Part shown: positions 1 to 9,898 of the stretch, one piece after another | Layout of the letters: each line of letters opens with the position of its first letter | Position numbering within the stretch: the stretch's first letter is position 1 | Source of the DNA: Pseudomonas prosekii | GTDB taxonomy: Bacteria; Pseudomonadota; Gammaproteobacteria; Pseudomonadales; Pseudomonadaceae | Reading direction: 5' to 3' | Assembly: GCF_900105155.1 (NCBI RefSeq) | Contig: NZ_LT629762.1 | Span: 5,093,501 to 5,157,500 of the forward strand | Length of the DNA: 64,000 nucleotides | Notes under the pieces: model-generated | Seen by the model: the letters and a program-made list of their open reading frames with translations, nothing else | What the model was told of the DNA's origin: nothing | Database searches by the model: none | Position numbers and translations under genes: made by a program

Positions 1-1
1 G

Positions 2-3000
2 GTGCCGGGCGCGTTTGTCCTGCTCGATCATTTCCCCCTGACCACCAACGGCAAACTCGACCGCAAAGCCTTGCCGGCGCCGGACGCCGAGGCCGTTGCC
101 CGTCGCGATTATCAGGCCCCGGAGGGCGAGGTCGAGCGTGCGATTGCCGGGATCTGGCGCGACTTGCTCAACCTCGAACAGGTCGGGCGGCACGACAACT
201 TTTTCGAACTTGGCGGCCATTCGCTGTTGGCGGTGAAGCTGATCGAACGCATGCGGCAGTTGGAATTGGCCGCCGACGTGCGCGTGCTGTTTGGCCAACC
301 GACCCTCGCCGCGCTGGCGGCAGCGGTCGGCGGCCAGCAGCAGGTGCGCGTGCCGGCCAATCGCATTGCCGCCGATTGCCCGCGTATTACCCCGGAGTTG
401 TTGCCACTGGCGACGCTCGACCAAGCGGCGATCGACCAGATCGTCGACAGCGTGCCGGGCGGGGTGGCCAATGTGCAGGATATTTATGCGCTCGCGCCGT
501 TGCAGGCCGGGATTCTTTATCACCATTTGGCCGCGACCGAGGGCGATCCTTACGTGTTGCAGGTGCAGTTTGCGTTTGACGGCCTGAAGCAGATCAAAGC
601 TTTTGTGCGTGCGCTGCAAGCGGCGATCCAGCGCCACGATATTTTGCGCACCAGCGTGCATTGGCAAGGGCTCGACGAAGCGGTGCAAGTGGTCTGGCGC
701 CAGGCTCCGCTGGCCCTGGAACGCGTCGACGCCGACCCGCAGGACGGTGACGTGCTGCAACAGATGCAGGCACGCTTCGACCCGCGGCACTACCGCCTCG
801 ATTTCAGTAAAGCCTCGCTGATGCGCTTCGCCTATACGCATGACCCGGACCAGTCTCGCTGGATCGGCATTCTGTTGCTGCATCACCTGGTGCTCGACCA
901 CACCGCGCTCGACGTGCTGGTGCAAGAGCTCAGCGCCAGCCTCTGCGGCCAGGCGCTGCCGCCAACCGCTGCGGTGCCCTATCGCAACTATGTGGCGCAG
1001 GCACGGTTGGGCCTCAGCGAGGCTGAGCACGAAGCATTTTTCAGCGAAATGCTCGGCGATATCGATGAGCCGACCCTGGCGTTTGCCTTGCAGGACGTCA
1101 ATGGCGACGGCAGCGGCATTGAGCAAGCGCAGCAAAACCTCGACGCCACGCTGAGCCGGCGGTTGCGCGAGCAGGCGCGCATGTTGGGCGTGAGCGTCGC
1201 CAGCGTCGTGCACTTGGCGTGGGCGCAGGTGCTGGGCCAGGTCACAGGTCGAGAAGACGTGGTGTTCGGCACGGTTTTACTCGGCCGGATGCAGGGCGGC
1301 GAGGGCGCCGACCGCGCGTTGGGCATGTTCATTAATACCTTGCCGTTGCGCGTGAATGTCGGCGCCAGCGGCGTGCAGGCCGGCGTGCGCGCGACCCATG
1401 CGCGGCTCTCGCAATTGCTCGGCCACGAACACGCTTCGTTGTCGCTGGCGCAGCGTTGCAGCGGCGTGCCGGCGTCGTTGCCGTTGTTCAACAGCTTGCT
1501 CAACTATCGCCACAGTGCGGCGGGCCAAAGTGAGACGGACGACGCTGTCGGCAGTCCGCTGGGCTGGGAAGGTATCGAGATTCTGCAATCGCAGGAGCGC
1601 AGCAATTATCCGTTGGTGCTCAGCGTTGACGACCTCGGCGAGGGCTTTCGCCTGGTGGTGCAAACCCACGCCGAGGTCGGCGCGCAAAGGGTCGGCGACT
1701 ATATGTATGGCGCCTTGCAGCAACTGGTCAACGCACTGGAACAGGCGCCGGGCGCCGCGCTTAATGGCTTGTCGATTTTGCCGGCGCACGAACGTGAACA
1801 GGTCCTGCGCACCTTCAACCACACCGACGCCGACTACCCGAGCGCGCAAACCTTGCACGGAATGTTCGAGGCGCAGGCGCAATTGCGCCCGTATGCGCTG
1901 GCGGTGATTCAGGGTTCGCAGCGGCTCAATTATCAGCAACTCAACCAGCGCGCGAATCAGTTGGCGCATCACTTGCTGCAACACGGCGTGCAGCTCGACG
2001 ACCGCGTGGCGCTTTGCGTGCGGCGCGGGCCAGAGATGCTCGTGGGCCTGCTGGCGATTCTCAAGGCGGGCGGCGGTTACGTGCCGATTGACCCGGCGTA
2101 TCCGCCGGAACGCATCGCCTATCTGTTGCAGGACAGCGCGCCGGTGGCGGTGCTGGCGCAGAGCGCCACGCGCGGTTTGCTCGGTGATAGCGTCACGATC
2201 GATCTCGATAGCCCGATTTGGCAACAACAACCGATCAGCAATCCGCAGGTTGCGCGGCTGTCCCCGGCGCACCTCGCTTACGTGATTTATACCTCCGGCT
2301 CGACCGGTTTACCGAAAGGCGTGATGGTCGAACACCGCACCGTGGAAAACCTCGTGCACTGGCATTGCGAGGCGTTTTATCTGGGCCAGGACAGCCAGAC
2401 CTCAAGCGTCGCCGGGTTTGGTTTTGATGCGATGGCGTGGGAGGTCTGGCCAGCGCTGTGCAGCGGCGCGACTTTACATTTGCCGCCGGCGGATGTCGGC
2501 AACGAGAACATCGATGAACTGCTGAGTTGGTGGCAGGCGCAACCGCTGGATGTGAGTTTTCTGCCGACGCCGGTGGCCGAATACGCCTTCAGCCAAAACC
2601 TTGAGCATCCGACCTTGCGCACGCTGCTGATTGGCGGCGACCGTTTGCGTCAGTTCGGCAAAACCCAGACCTTTGAGGTGATCAACAACTACGGGCCGAC
2701 CGAAGCCTCGGTCGTCGCGACGTCGGGACGGGTGAACGTCGGCGAGCCGTTGCACATCGGCCAGCCCATCGCCAATGCGCGGGTTTACTTGCTTGATCAA
2801 CAACAACGTCCGGTGCCGATTGGCGTGGCTGGCGAGTTGTATGTGGCGGGCGCCGGGGTGGCGCGCGGGTATCTGAATCGTGCGCAAATGACCGCCGAAC
2901 GTTTTCTCCGCGATCCGTTTGTGCATCATTCGCGGATGTATCGCACCGGCGACCTCGCGCGGTGGCTGGCCGACGGCAGCCTCGAATACCTCGGTCGCAA

Positions 3001-6000
3001 TGACGATCAGGTGAAAATCCGTGGCATGCGCATCGAGTTGGGCGAGATCGAAACCGCGCTGGCAACCCACGCCGGGATCAACGAGACCGTGGCGCTGGTG
3101 CGCGACGAACGCCTGATCGTCTGGTTCGTCGAGCACACGCCGCTGCTGATCGAGGACCTGCGCGAACATCTGCAAAATCAGTTGCCGGATTACATGGTGC
3201 CGTCCGCCTATGTGCGCCTCGATCATTTGCCGCTGACTGCCAACGGCAAACTTGATCGCAAGGCCTTGCCGCAGCCCGACCAGACCGCGTTGCTGAATCG
3301 CGAGTACGAAGCGCCGCAAGGCAAGGTTGAAGCGGCGTTGGCGCAAATCTGGGCCGACGTGCTCAAGGTTGAACGTGTTGGCCGGCAAGACAATTTCTTC
3401 GAACTCGGCGGCCATTCGCTGCTCGCCGTCAGCCTGATCGAGCGCATGCGCCAGCAAGGCTTGAGCGCCGACGTGCGTGTGCTGTTCAGCCAACCGACAT
3501 TGGCTGCGCTGGCCGCTGCGATTGGCAGTGGCCGCGAAATCGTGGTCCCGGCCAATCGGATAACCCAGAGTTGCCAGCGCATTACGCCGCAGCTGTTGCC
3601 ACTGGTAGATCTGGATCAGGACGCAATCGACCAGGTAGTCGCCAGCGTGCCCGGCGGTGCCGGCAACGTGCAGGACATTTACCCGCTCGCGCCGTTGCAG
3701 GAAGGCATTCTTTATCACCACCTCAGCGCGACTCACGGCGATCCTTATCTGCTGCAAACGCAACTGGCGTTCGACAGCTTCGAGCGCCTGCAAGCGTTCA
3801 CCAACGCGCTGCAAAAAGTCATCGACCGCCACGACATTTTGCGTACCGGCGTGGTGTGGCAAGGGTTGCAGCAGCCGCTACAAGTGGTCTGGCGCGAGGC
3901 GCTCCTGCCGGTCACAGAAGCCCCGGTCACACAAGCGCCGGTCGATCAGTTGCCCGAACGCCTCGACATCAGCCAGGCGCCGCTGATTCGGATGATTTAC
4001 ACGCGGGAACCGGCGCCGCAACAACGCATAGAAGCGACGCTGCTGTTCCATCATCTGGTGCTGGATCACTTGGCGATGGACGTGGTCGGTCAGGAGATCC
4101 AGGCTTTTCTGCTCGACCCGAGCGCGCAACCGGGCGCCGCCGTGCCGTATCGCAACTATGTGGCGCAGGCGCGGTTGGGCGTCAGTCAGGACGAGCACGA
4201 AGGGTTTTTCAGCGAAATGCTTGGCGACATCGACGAGCCAACGCTGCCGTTCGGTTTGCACGACGTCAGCGGCGACGGCAGCGATATCGAGGAAGCGCAA
4301 CTGACGCTGGACGATGCCCTGAGCCAGCGGTTGCGCGAACAGGCGCGGCAACTCGGGGTCAGCGCCGCCAGCGTGCTGCACCTGGCGTGGGCGCAGGTGT
4401 TGGGCCAGGTTACCGGGCGCGAAGACGTGGTGTTTGGCACCGTGTTGCTCGGTCGCATGCAGGGCGGCGAGGGCGCCGACCGCGCGCTGGGAATGTTCAT
4501 CAATACCCTGCCGTTGCACATCAGCGTCGATGCGGTCGGCGTGCAATCGGCGGTCCGTGCGACCCATGCGCGGCTCTCGCAATTGCTCGGTCACGAACAT
4601 GCATCGCTGTCGCTGGCCCAGCGTTGCAGCGGCGTGCCTTCGTCACTGCCATTGTTCAGCGCACTGCTCAACTATCGGCTGAGCGCGGCGGACGAGGGTG
4701 GCCAACGCTTTGTCGGTTGGCCCGGCATCGAGGTGTTCAATGTGCGCGGGCGCAGCAATTACCCGTTGGTGCTGAACGTCAACGATGCCGGTGAAGGCTT
4801 TCGACTGGGCGTGCAAACCCTGGCCTCGGTCGGCGCCGGGCGCGTGGCCGAATACGTTTACACCGCGCTTGAACAACTGATCCAGGCGCTGGAGCAGACC
4901 CCGCAACGGGCGCTCAACGAGTTGTCGATCCTGCCGGCGCACGAACGCGCGCAAGTGCTGCACACCTTCAATCTCACCGACACGCATTATCCGAGCCCGC
5001 AGACCTTGCATGGTTTGTTTGAAGCGCAGGCGCAGTTGCGCCCGTATGCGCTGGCGGTGGTTCAGGGCTCGCAGGAGCTGAACTATCAGCAACTCAACCG
5101 CCGCGCCAACCAGTTGGCCCATCATCTGGTCCAGCATGGGGTCAAACCGGATGACCGCGTGGCGCTCTGCGTGCGGCGCGGGCCGGACATGCTTGTGGGG
5201 CTGTTGGCGATTCTCAAGGCTGGCGGCGGTTACGTGCCGATTGATCCGGCGTACCCGCCGGAGCGCATCGCTTATCTGTTGCAGGACAGCGCTCCCGTCG
5301 CGGTGTTGGCGCAAAGTGCAACCCGCGCTTTACTCGGTGACATCCCACTGATCGACCTCGACGGGGCGACCTGGCAACAACAGTCCATCGCCGATCCGCT
5401 GATCGCCGGTTTGAGCCCGGCGCACCTTGCGTATGTGATCTACACCTCGGGTTCGACCGGGTTGCCGAAAGGCGTGATGGTCGAGCATCACACCGTGGAA
5501 AACCTCGTGCACTGGCACTGCGAAGCGTTTGATCTGGGCCAGGACAGCCAGACCTCAAGCGTCGCCGGTTTCGGTTTTGATGCGATGGCGTGGGAGGTTT
5601 GGCCAGCGCTGTGCAGCGGCGCCACCTTGCATTTGCCGCCGGCGGATGTCGGCAACGAGAACATCGATGAGCTGTTGAATTGGTGGCAAGTGCAGCCGCT
5701 GGACGTGAGTTTCCTGCCGACGCCGGTGGCCGAATATGCGTTTAGCCAACACCTCGAACACCCGACCTTGCGCACGCTGCTGATTGGCGGCGACCGTTTG
5801 CGTCAGTTCACCCGCCAGCAGACCTTTGCGGTGATCAACAACTACGGTCCGACTGAGGCGTCAGTAGTCGCGACCTCGGGACGAATGAACGTCGGCGAGC
5901 CGCTGCATATCGGCCAGCCAATCGCCAATGCGCGGATTTACTTGCTCGATGAACAGCAACGGCCAGTGCCGATTGGCGTCGCCGGCGAGTTGTACGTGGC

Positions 6001-9000
6001 CGGCGCGGGTGTCGCGCGGGGTTATCTGCATCGTGCGCAAATGACTGCCGAACGTTTTCTTCAGGATCCTTTTGTCGAGCATTCGCGGATGTACCGCACC
6101 GGCGATCTCGCGCGGTGGCTGGCCGACGGCAGCCTCGAATACCTCGGTCGCAACGATGATCAGGTAAAGATCCGCGGCATGCGCATCGAGCTCGGCGAGA
6201 TCGAAGCGGCGTTGTCCAGTCACGCCGGGATCAAAGAGGCGGTGGCGCTGGTGCGCGACGAACGCCTGAGCGTCTGGTTCGTCGAACACACGCCACTGCT
6301 GATCGAAGACTTGCGCGACCATTTGCAGGGGCAGTTACCGGAGTACATGGTGCCTTCAGCGTATGTGCGCCTCGACCACCTGCCGCTGACCGCCAACGGC
6401 AAACTCGACCGCAAGGCCTTGCCCGAGCCCGACCAATCCGCGCTGCTGAATCGCGAGTACGAGGCGCCGCAAGGCCAGGTCGAAGAGGCGTTGGCGCAAA
6501 TCTGGGCCGACGTGCTCAAGGTTGAACGTGTCGGCCGGCAAGACAATTTCTTCGAACTCGGTGGCCATTCGCTGCTCGCCGTCAGCCTGATCGAACGCAT
6601 GCGCCAGCAAGGCTTGAGCGCCGACGTGCGTGTGCTGTTCAGCCAACCGACACTGGCTGCGCTGGCCGCTGCGATTGGCAGTGGCCGCGAAATCGTTGTC
6701 CCGGCCAATCGGATAACCGCGGGTTGCCAGCACATCACCCCAGACCTGTTGCCGCTGGTCGAGCTCGATCAAGCCACCATCGACCAAGTGCTCGCCAACG
6801 TGCCCGGCGGCGGCGCCAACGTGCAGGACATTTACCCGCTCGCGCCGTTGCAGGAAGGCATTCTTTACCACCACATCACCGCCGAGCAGGGCGACCCGTA
6901 CCTGCTGCAATCGGCGCTGGCATTCGACAGCCTCGAGCGCCTGCAAGCGTTCGCCCACGCGCTGCAAAAAGTCATCGACCGTCACGACATCCTGCGCACG
7001 GCGGTGGTTTGGCAAGGGTTGAGCCAGCCACTGCAAGTGGTCTGGCGTCAGGCGCAATTGTTGCTATTGGAAGCCCCGGCCGATCAACTGCCCGAGCGCC
7101 TCGACCTGACCCAGGCACCGCTGATTCGCATGTTCTACACGCGCGACCCGCTGCAGCAAAATCGAGTGGAGGCGACGTTGCTGTTCCACCACATCGCCCT
7201 CGACCACACCGCGCTGGACGTGGTTCGTGGCGAAATTCACGCCTTGTTGTTCGGTGGCGGGCAACTGCCCGGCGCCGCGATGCCTTATCGCAATTACGTG
7301 GCCCAGGCGCGGCGCGGCGTCAGCGAGGAGGAACACGAAGGCTTCTTCCGCGACATGCTCGGCGACATTGACGAGCCGACGCTGCCGTTCGGTTTGCACA
7401 ATGTGCAAGGGCATGGCGCCGCTAGCGAGCAGGCGCGCCAGCCATTGCCGGTAGAGTTGAGCCAGCGTCTGCGCGTGCAAACCCGGCTGCTTGGGGTCAG
7501 CGCCGCCAGCCTGTTCCATCTCGCCTGGGCACAGGTACTGGGCGCCACTTCGGGCAAGGACGCGGTGGTCTTCGGCACGGTGTTGATGGGCCGCATGCAG
7601 GGCGGCGAGGGTGCCGACCGGGCCTTGGGTTTGTTCATCAATACCTTGCCTTTGCGCGTGGATCTCGGTGAAAACGCCGTGCGCGATGCGCTCAAAGCGA
7701 CCCATGTGCGGCTCAGCGCATTGCTCGGCCACGAACATGCATCGCTGGCACTCGCGCAACGTTGCAGCGCGGTGGCGGCGCCATTGCCGCTGTTCAGTGC
7801 CATGCTCAATTATCGCCACAGCGACCCGCAGCACACCGCGCAAAACCAGTGGCCTGGCATTCAAACGCTGACCAGCGAAGAACGCACCAACTACCCGCTG
7901 ACGCTGAATGTCGATGACTTTGGCGAAGGTTTCATGCTCAGCGCGATGACCGTTGCCGAGGTCGGCGCCCAGCGCATCTGCGATTACCTGCACACGGCGC
8001 TGGAAGGTCTGGTCGGTGCGCTGGAGCAGACGCCGCAACGCGCCCTCAATCGCTTGCCGATCCTCACTGCGCGGGAGCGTGAACACCTGCTGTTTGAACT
8101 GAATGCCAGCGAAGTCGATTACCCGCTGGAGCAAACCATTCATGGCTTGTTCGAAGACCAGGCGCAGCGCACGCCGCAGGCGCTGGCGGTCCTCGCCGGC
8201 CCGCAACGGCTGAGCTATCGCGAACTGAATGAGCGCGCCAACCAACTGGCCCATCACTTGCGCGAACACGGCGTCGGGCCGGATTCGCGGGTGGCGATCT
8301 GCGTTGAGCGCGGGCTCGACATGGTCGTCGGCCTGCTGGCCATTCTCAAGGCTGGCGGCGGTTATGTGCCGCTCGACCCGAGCTATCCGCTGGAGCGTCT
8401 GGCCTACATGCTTGAAGACTGCGCGCCGGTCGCGGTGCTGGTGCAAAGTGGCACGCGTGGTTTGCTCGGTGCCGTTGCAGTGCCGGTGATTGATCTCGAT
8501 CGTGATCAGTCGCTGTGGCAAGCGCAGCCAATCGCCAATCCGCAGGTTGCGGCGCTGACGCCGCGACACACGGTGTACGTGATTTACACCTCGGGCTCGA
8601 CCGGTCAACCCAAAGGCGTGATCAACGAACACCGCGCGGTGGTCAACCGTTTGCTGTGGATGCAGGACGCTTACAACCTGACGCCGACCGACGCAGTGCT
8701 GCAGAAAACCCCGTTCAGTTTCGACGTGTCGGTGTGGGAATTCTTCTGGCCGCTGATGACCGGCGCGCGACTGGTGATGGCGCGCCCGGAAGGGCACAAG
8801 GACCCGGCCTACCTCTGCGAAGTGATTGCCGCCGAGCAGATCACCACGCTGCACTTTGTGCCGTCGATGCTCGACGTGTTCCTCGCCCACGGCGACGTCG
8901 CTGCCTGCCACGGGGTGAAAAACGTGATGTGCAGCGGCGAAGCGTTGCCGGGCAGTGTGGTGCGGCGTTTCCAGGCGCAATTACCCGCCACTCAGTTGCA

Positions 9001-9898
9001 CAACCTCTACGGCCCGACCGAAGCTGCGGTTGACGTCACCGCGTGGCATTGCGCCGGGCTTTCAACGCAAGTGCCGGACAACACGCCGATTGGCAAACCG
9101 ATTGCCAACACGCGCATTTATTTGCTCGACGCGCACCGGCAACCGGTGCCGCTGGGCGTGGTCGGCGAGTTGTACATCGGCGGCGTGCAAGTCGCCCGCG
9201 GTTACCTGAACCGCGAGCAACTCAACGCCGAACGCTTTCTCCAGGACCCGTTCAGCGACGATCCCAACGCGCGCATGTACCGCACCGGCGACGTTGCGCG
9301 GTATCGCGTCGACGGCAATATCGAGTACCTGGGACGCAACGACGACCAGGTGAAAATCCGTGGTTTGCGCATCGAACTCGGGGAAATCCAGGCGCGCCTG
9401 ACCCAGTGCAGCGGCGTGCAGGAAGCCGTGGTCCTCGCTCGCGAAGACGTGCCCGGCGATAAACGCCTGGTCGCCTGGTACACCGGCATCGCGCAGGACA
9501 TCGAAGCGCTGCGCGGCGATTTGCTGCAACACCTGCCGGACTACATGGTGCCGGCACTGTTCGTCCACCTCGACGCCTTGCCCCTGAGCCCCAACGGCAA
9601 ACTCGACCGCAAAGCCTTGCCGGCCCCGGGCCTGAGCGCAATGCGAGTCCACGAATATCAGGCGCCGCTTGGCGATACCGAAATACTGCTGGCGCGGCTG
9701 TGGGCCGAGTTGTTGCACGTCGAACAGGTCGGGCGCGAGGACAATTTCTTCGAACTGGGCGGCCACTCGTTACTGGCCGTGAGCCTGATGGGCCGCTTGC
9801 GCCAGGAAGGCCTTGAAGCCGACGTGCGCACGTTGTTCGAACACCCGACGCTGGCGGGCTACGCCGCTGTAACCGAACGAATGGAGATCGTCCTGTGA
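2..9898 (+). CDS. Non-ribosomal peptide synthetase, 3' part (A-T tail plus three dual C/E-A-T modules)
   Basis: This is the C-terminal 3298 residues of a lipopeptide NRPS whose start lies left of the window. Order: end of an adenylation domain (NGKLDRK near residue 16), carrier (Ser74 in LGGHSLL), then three C-A-T modules. All three C domains carry the HHLxxxxGD-type motif that marks dual condensation/epimerisation domains (HHLAATEGD near 173, and later HHLSATHGD and HHITAEQGD) besides the usual HHxxxDH. Reading the eight or nine binding-pocket positions gives D-A-W-F-L-G-N-V-V for the first two A domains, a known Leu code, and D-V-W-H-M-S-L-V-D for the third, a Ser code. The predicted step is therefore X-Leu-Leu-Ser, with X, Leu and Leu epimerised by the next dual domain. 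There is no thioesterase; the chain passes to the next protein, whose GTG overlaps this stop by 4 bases. The C-terminus (…ERMEIVL) is a plausible short docking motif. Confidence 0.95.
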   Translation: MPGAFVLLDHFPLTTNGKLDRKALPAPDAEAVARRDYQAPEGEVERAIAGIWRDLLNLEQVGRHDNFFELGGHSLLAVKLIERMRQLELAADVRVLFGQPTLAALAAAVGGQQQVRVPANRIAADCPRITPELLPLATLDQAAIDQIVDSVPGGVANVQDIYALAPLQAGILYHHLAATEGDPYVLQVQFAFDGLKQIKAFVRALQAAIQRHDILRTSVHWQGLDEAVQVVWRQAPLALERVDADPQDGDVLQQMQARFDPRHYRLDFSKASLMRFAYTHDPDQSRWIGILLLHHLVLDHTALDVLVQELSASLCGQALPPTAAVPYRNYVAQARLGLSEAEHEAFFSEMLGDIDEPTLAFALQDVNGDGSGIEQAQQNLDATLSRRLREQARMLGVSVASVVHLAWAQVLGQVTGREDVVFGTVLLGRMQGGEGADRALGMFINTLPLRVNVGASGVQAGVRATHARLSQLLGHEHASLSLAQRCSGVPASLPLFNSLLNYRHSAAGQSETDDAVGSPLGWEGIEILQSQERSNYPLVLSVDDLGEGFRLVVQTHAEVGAQRVGDYMYGALQQLVNALEQAPGAALNGLSILPAHEREQVLRTFNHTDADYPSAQTLHGMFEAQAQLRPYALAVIQGSQRLNYQQLNQRANQLAHHLLQHGVQLDDRVALCVRRGPEMLVGLLAILKAGGGYVPIDPAYPPERIAYLLQDSAPVAVLAQSATRGLLGDSVTIDLDSPIWQQQPISNPQVARLSPAHLAYVIYTSGSTGLPKGVMVEHRTVENLVHWHCEAFYLGQDSQTSSVAGFGFDAMAWEVWPALCSGATLHLPPADVGNENIDELLSWWQAQPLDVSFLPTPVAEYAFSQNLEHPTLRTLLIGGDRLRQFGKTQTFEVINNYGPTEASVVATSGRVNVGEPLHIGQPIANARVYLLDQQQRPVPIGVAGELYVAGAGVARGYLNRAQMTAERFLRDPFVHHSRMYRTGDLARWLADGSLEYLGRNDDQVKIRGMRIELGEIETALATHAGINETVALVRDERLIVWFVEHTPLLIEDLREHLQNQLPDYMVPSAYVRLDHLPLTANGKLDRKALPQPDQTALLNREYEAPQGKVEAALAQIWADVLKVERVGRQDNFFELGGHSLLAVSLIERMRQQGLSADVRVLFSQPTLAALAAAIGSGREIVVPANRITQSCQRITPQLLPLVDLDQDAIDQVVASVPGGAGNVQDIYPLAPLQEGILYHHLSATHGDPYLLQTQLAFDSFERLQAFTNALQKVIDRHDILRTGVVWQGLQQPLQVVWREALLPVTEAPVTQAPVDQLPERLDISQAPLIRMIYTREPAPQQRIEATLLFHHLVLDHLAMDVVGQEIQAFLLDPSAQPGAAVPYRNYVAQARLGVSQDEHEGFFSEMLGDIDEPTLPFGLHDVSGDGSDIEEAQLTLDDALSQRLREQARQLGVSAASVLHLAWAQVLGQVTGREDVVFGTVLLGRMQGGEGADRALGMFINTLPLHISVDAVGVQSAVRATHARLSQLLGHEHASLSLAQRCSGVPSSLPLFSALLNYRLSAADEGGQRFVGWPGIEVFNVRGRSNYPLVLNVNDAGEGFRLGVQTLASVGAGRVAEYVYTALEQLIQALEQTPQRALNELSILPAHERAQVLHTFNLTDTHYPSPQTLHGLFEAQAQLRPYALAVVQGSQELNYQQLNRRANQLAHHLVQHGVKPDDRVALCVRRGPDMLVGLLAILKAGGGYVPIDPAYPPERIAYLLQDSAPVAVLAQSATRALLGDIPLIDLDGATWQQQSIADPLIAGLSPAHLAYVIYTSGSTGLPKGVMVEHHTVENLVHWHCEAFDLGQDSQTSSVAGFGFDAMAWEVWPALCSGATLHLPPADVGNENIDELLNWWQVQPLDVSFLPTPVAEYAFSQHLEHPTLRTLLIGGDRLRQFTRQQTFAVINNYGPTEASVVATSGRMNVGEPLHIGQPIANARIYLLDEQQRPVPIGVAGELYVAGAGVARGYLHRAQMTAERFLQDPFVEHSRMYRTGDLARWLADGSLEYLGRNDDQVKIRGMRIELGEIEAALSSHAGIKEAVALVRDERLSVWFVEHTPLLIEDLRDHLQGQLPEYMVPSAYVRLDHLPLTANGKLDRKALPEPDQSALLNREYEAPQGQVEEALAQIWADVLKVERVGRQDNFFELGGHSLLAVSLIERMRQQGLSADVRVLFSQPTLAALAAAIGSGREIVVPANRITAGCQHITPDLLPLVELDQATIDQVLANVPGGGANVQDIYPLAPLQEGILYHHITAEQGDPYLLQSALAFDSLERLQAFAHALQKVIDRHDILRTAVVWQGLSQPLQVVWRQAQLLLLEAPADQLPERLDLTQAPLIRMFYTRDPLQQNRVEATLLFHHIALDHTALDVVRGEIHALLFGGGQLPGAAMPYRNYVAQARRGVSEEEHEGFFRDMLGDIDEPTLPFGLHNVQGHGAASEQARQPLPVELSQRLRVQTRLLGVSAASLFHLAWAQVLGATSGKDAVVFGTVLMGRMQGGEGADRALGLFINTLPLRVDLGENAVRDALKATHVRLSALLGHEHASLALAQRCSAVAAPLPLFSAMLNYRHSDPQHTAQNQWPGIQTLTSEERTNYPLTLNVDDFGEGFMLSAMTVAEVGAQRICDYLHTALEGLVGALEQTPQRALNRLPILTAREREHLLFELNASEVDYPLEQTIHGLFEDQAQRTPQALAVLAGPQRLSYRELNERANQLAHHLREHGVGPDSRVAICVERGLDMVVGLLAILKAGGGYVPLDPSYPLERLAYMLEDCAPVAVLVQSGTRGLLGAVAVPVIDLDRDQSLWQAQPIANPQVAALTPRHTVYVIYTSGSTGQPKGVINEHRAVVNRLLWMQDAYNLTPTDAVLQKTPFSFDVSVWEFFWPLMTGARLVMARPEGHKDPAYLCEVIAAEQITTLHFVPSMLDVFLAHGDVAACHGVKNVMCSGEALPGSVVRRFQAQLPATQLHNLYGPTEAAVDVTAWHCAGLSTQVPDNTPIGKPIANTRIYLLDAHRQPVPLGVVGELYIGGVQVARGYLNREQLNAERFLQDPFSDDPNARMYRTGDVARYRVDGNIEYLGRNDDQVKIRGLRIELGEIQARLTQCSGVQEAVVLAREDVPGDKRLVAWYTGIAQDIEALRGDLLQHLPDYMVPALFVHLDALPLSPNGKLDRKALPAPGLSAMRVHEYQAPLGDTEILLARLWAELLHVEQVGREDNFFELGGHSLLAVSLMGRLRQEGLEADVRTLFEHPTLAGYAAVTERMEIVL
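1769..3565 (+). repeat. First copy of a duplicated Leu A-T module segment
   Basis: This segment (end of C, whole Leu adenylation domain and carrier) is repeated 3153 bases downstream at 4922-6718. Long stretches are identical or differ at single wobble bases, especially around the adenylation core (2395-2650 versus 5548-5803) and the carrier domain (3330-3565 versus 6483-6718). It points to module duplication or gene conversion. Confidence 0.85.
4922..6718 (+). repeat. Second copy of the duplicated Leu A-T module segment
   Basis: Partner of 1769-3565 at an offset of 3153 bases, one module length. The specificity-determining residues are unchanged, so both copies should select Leu. Confidence 0.85.

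Noticed and set aside
7064..8980. 638-codon minus-strand reading frame in the first NRPS
   Set aside because: Same reason: the plus strand carries a continuous C-A module.
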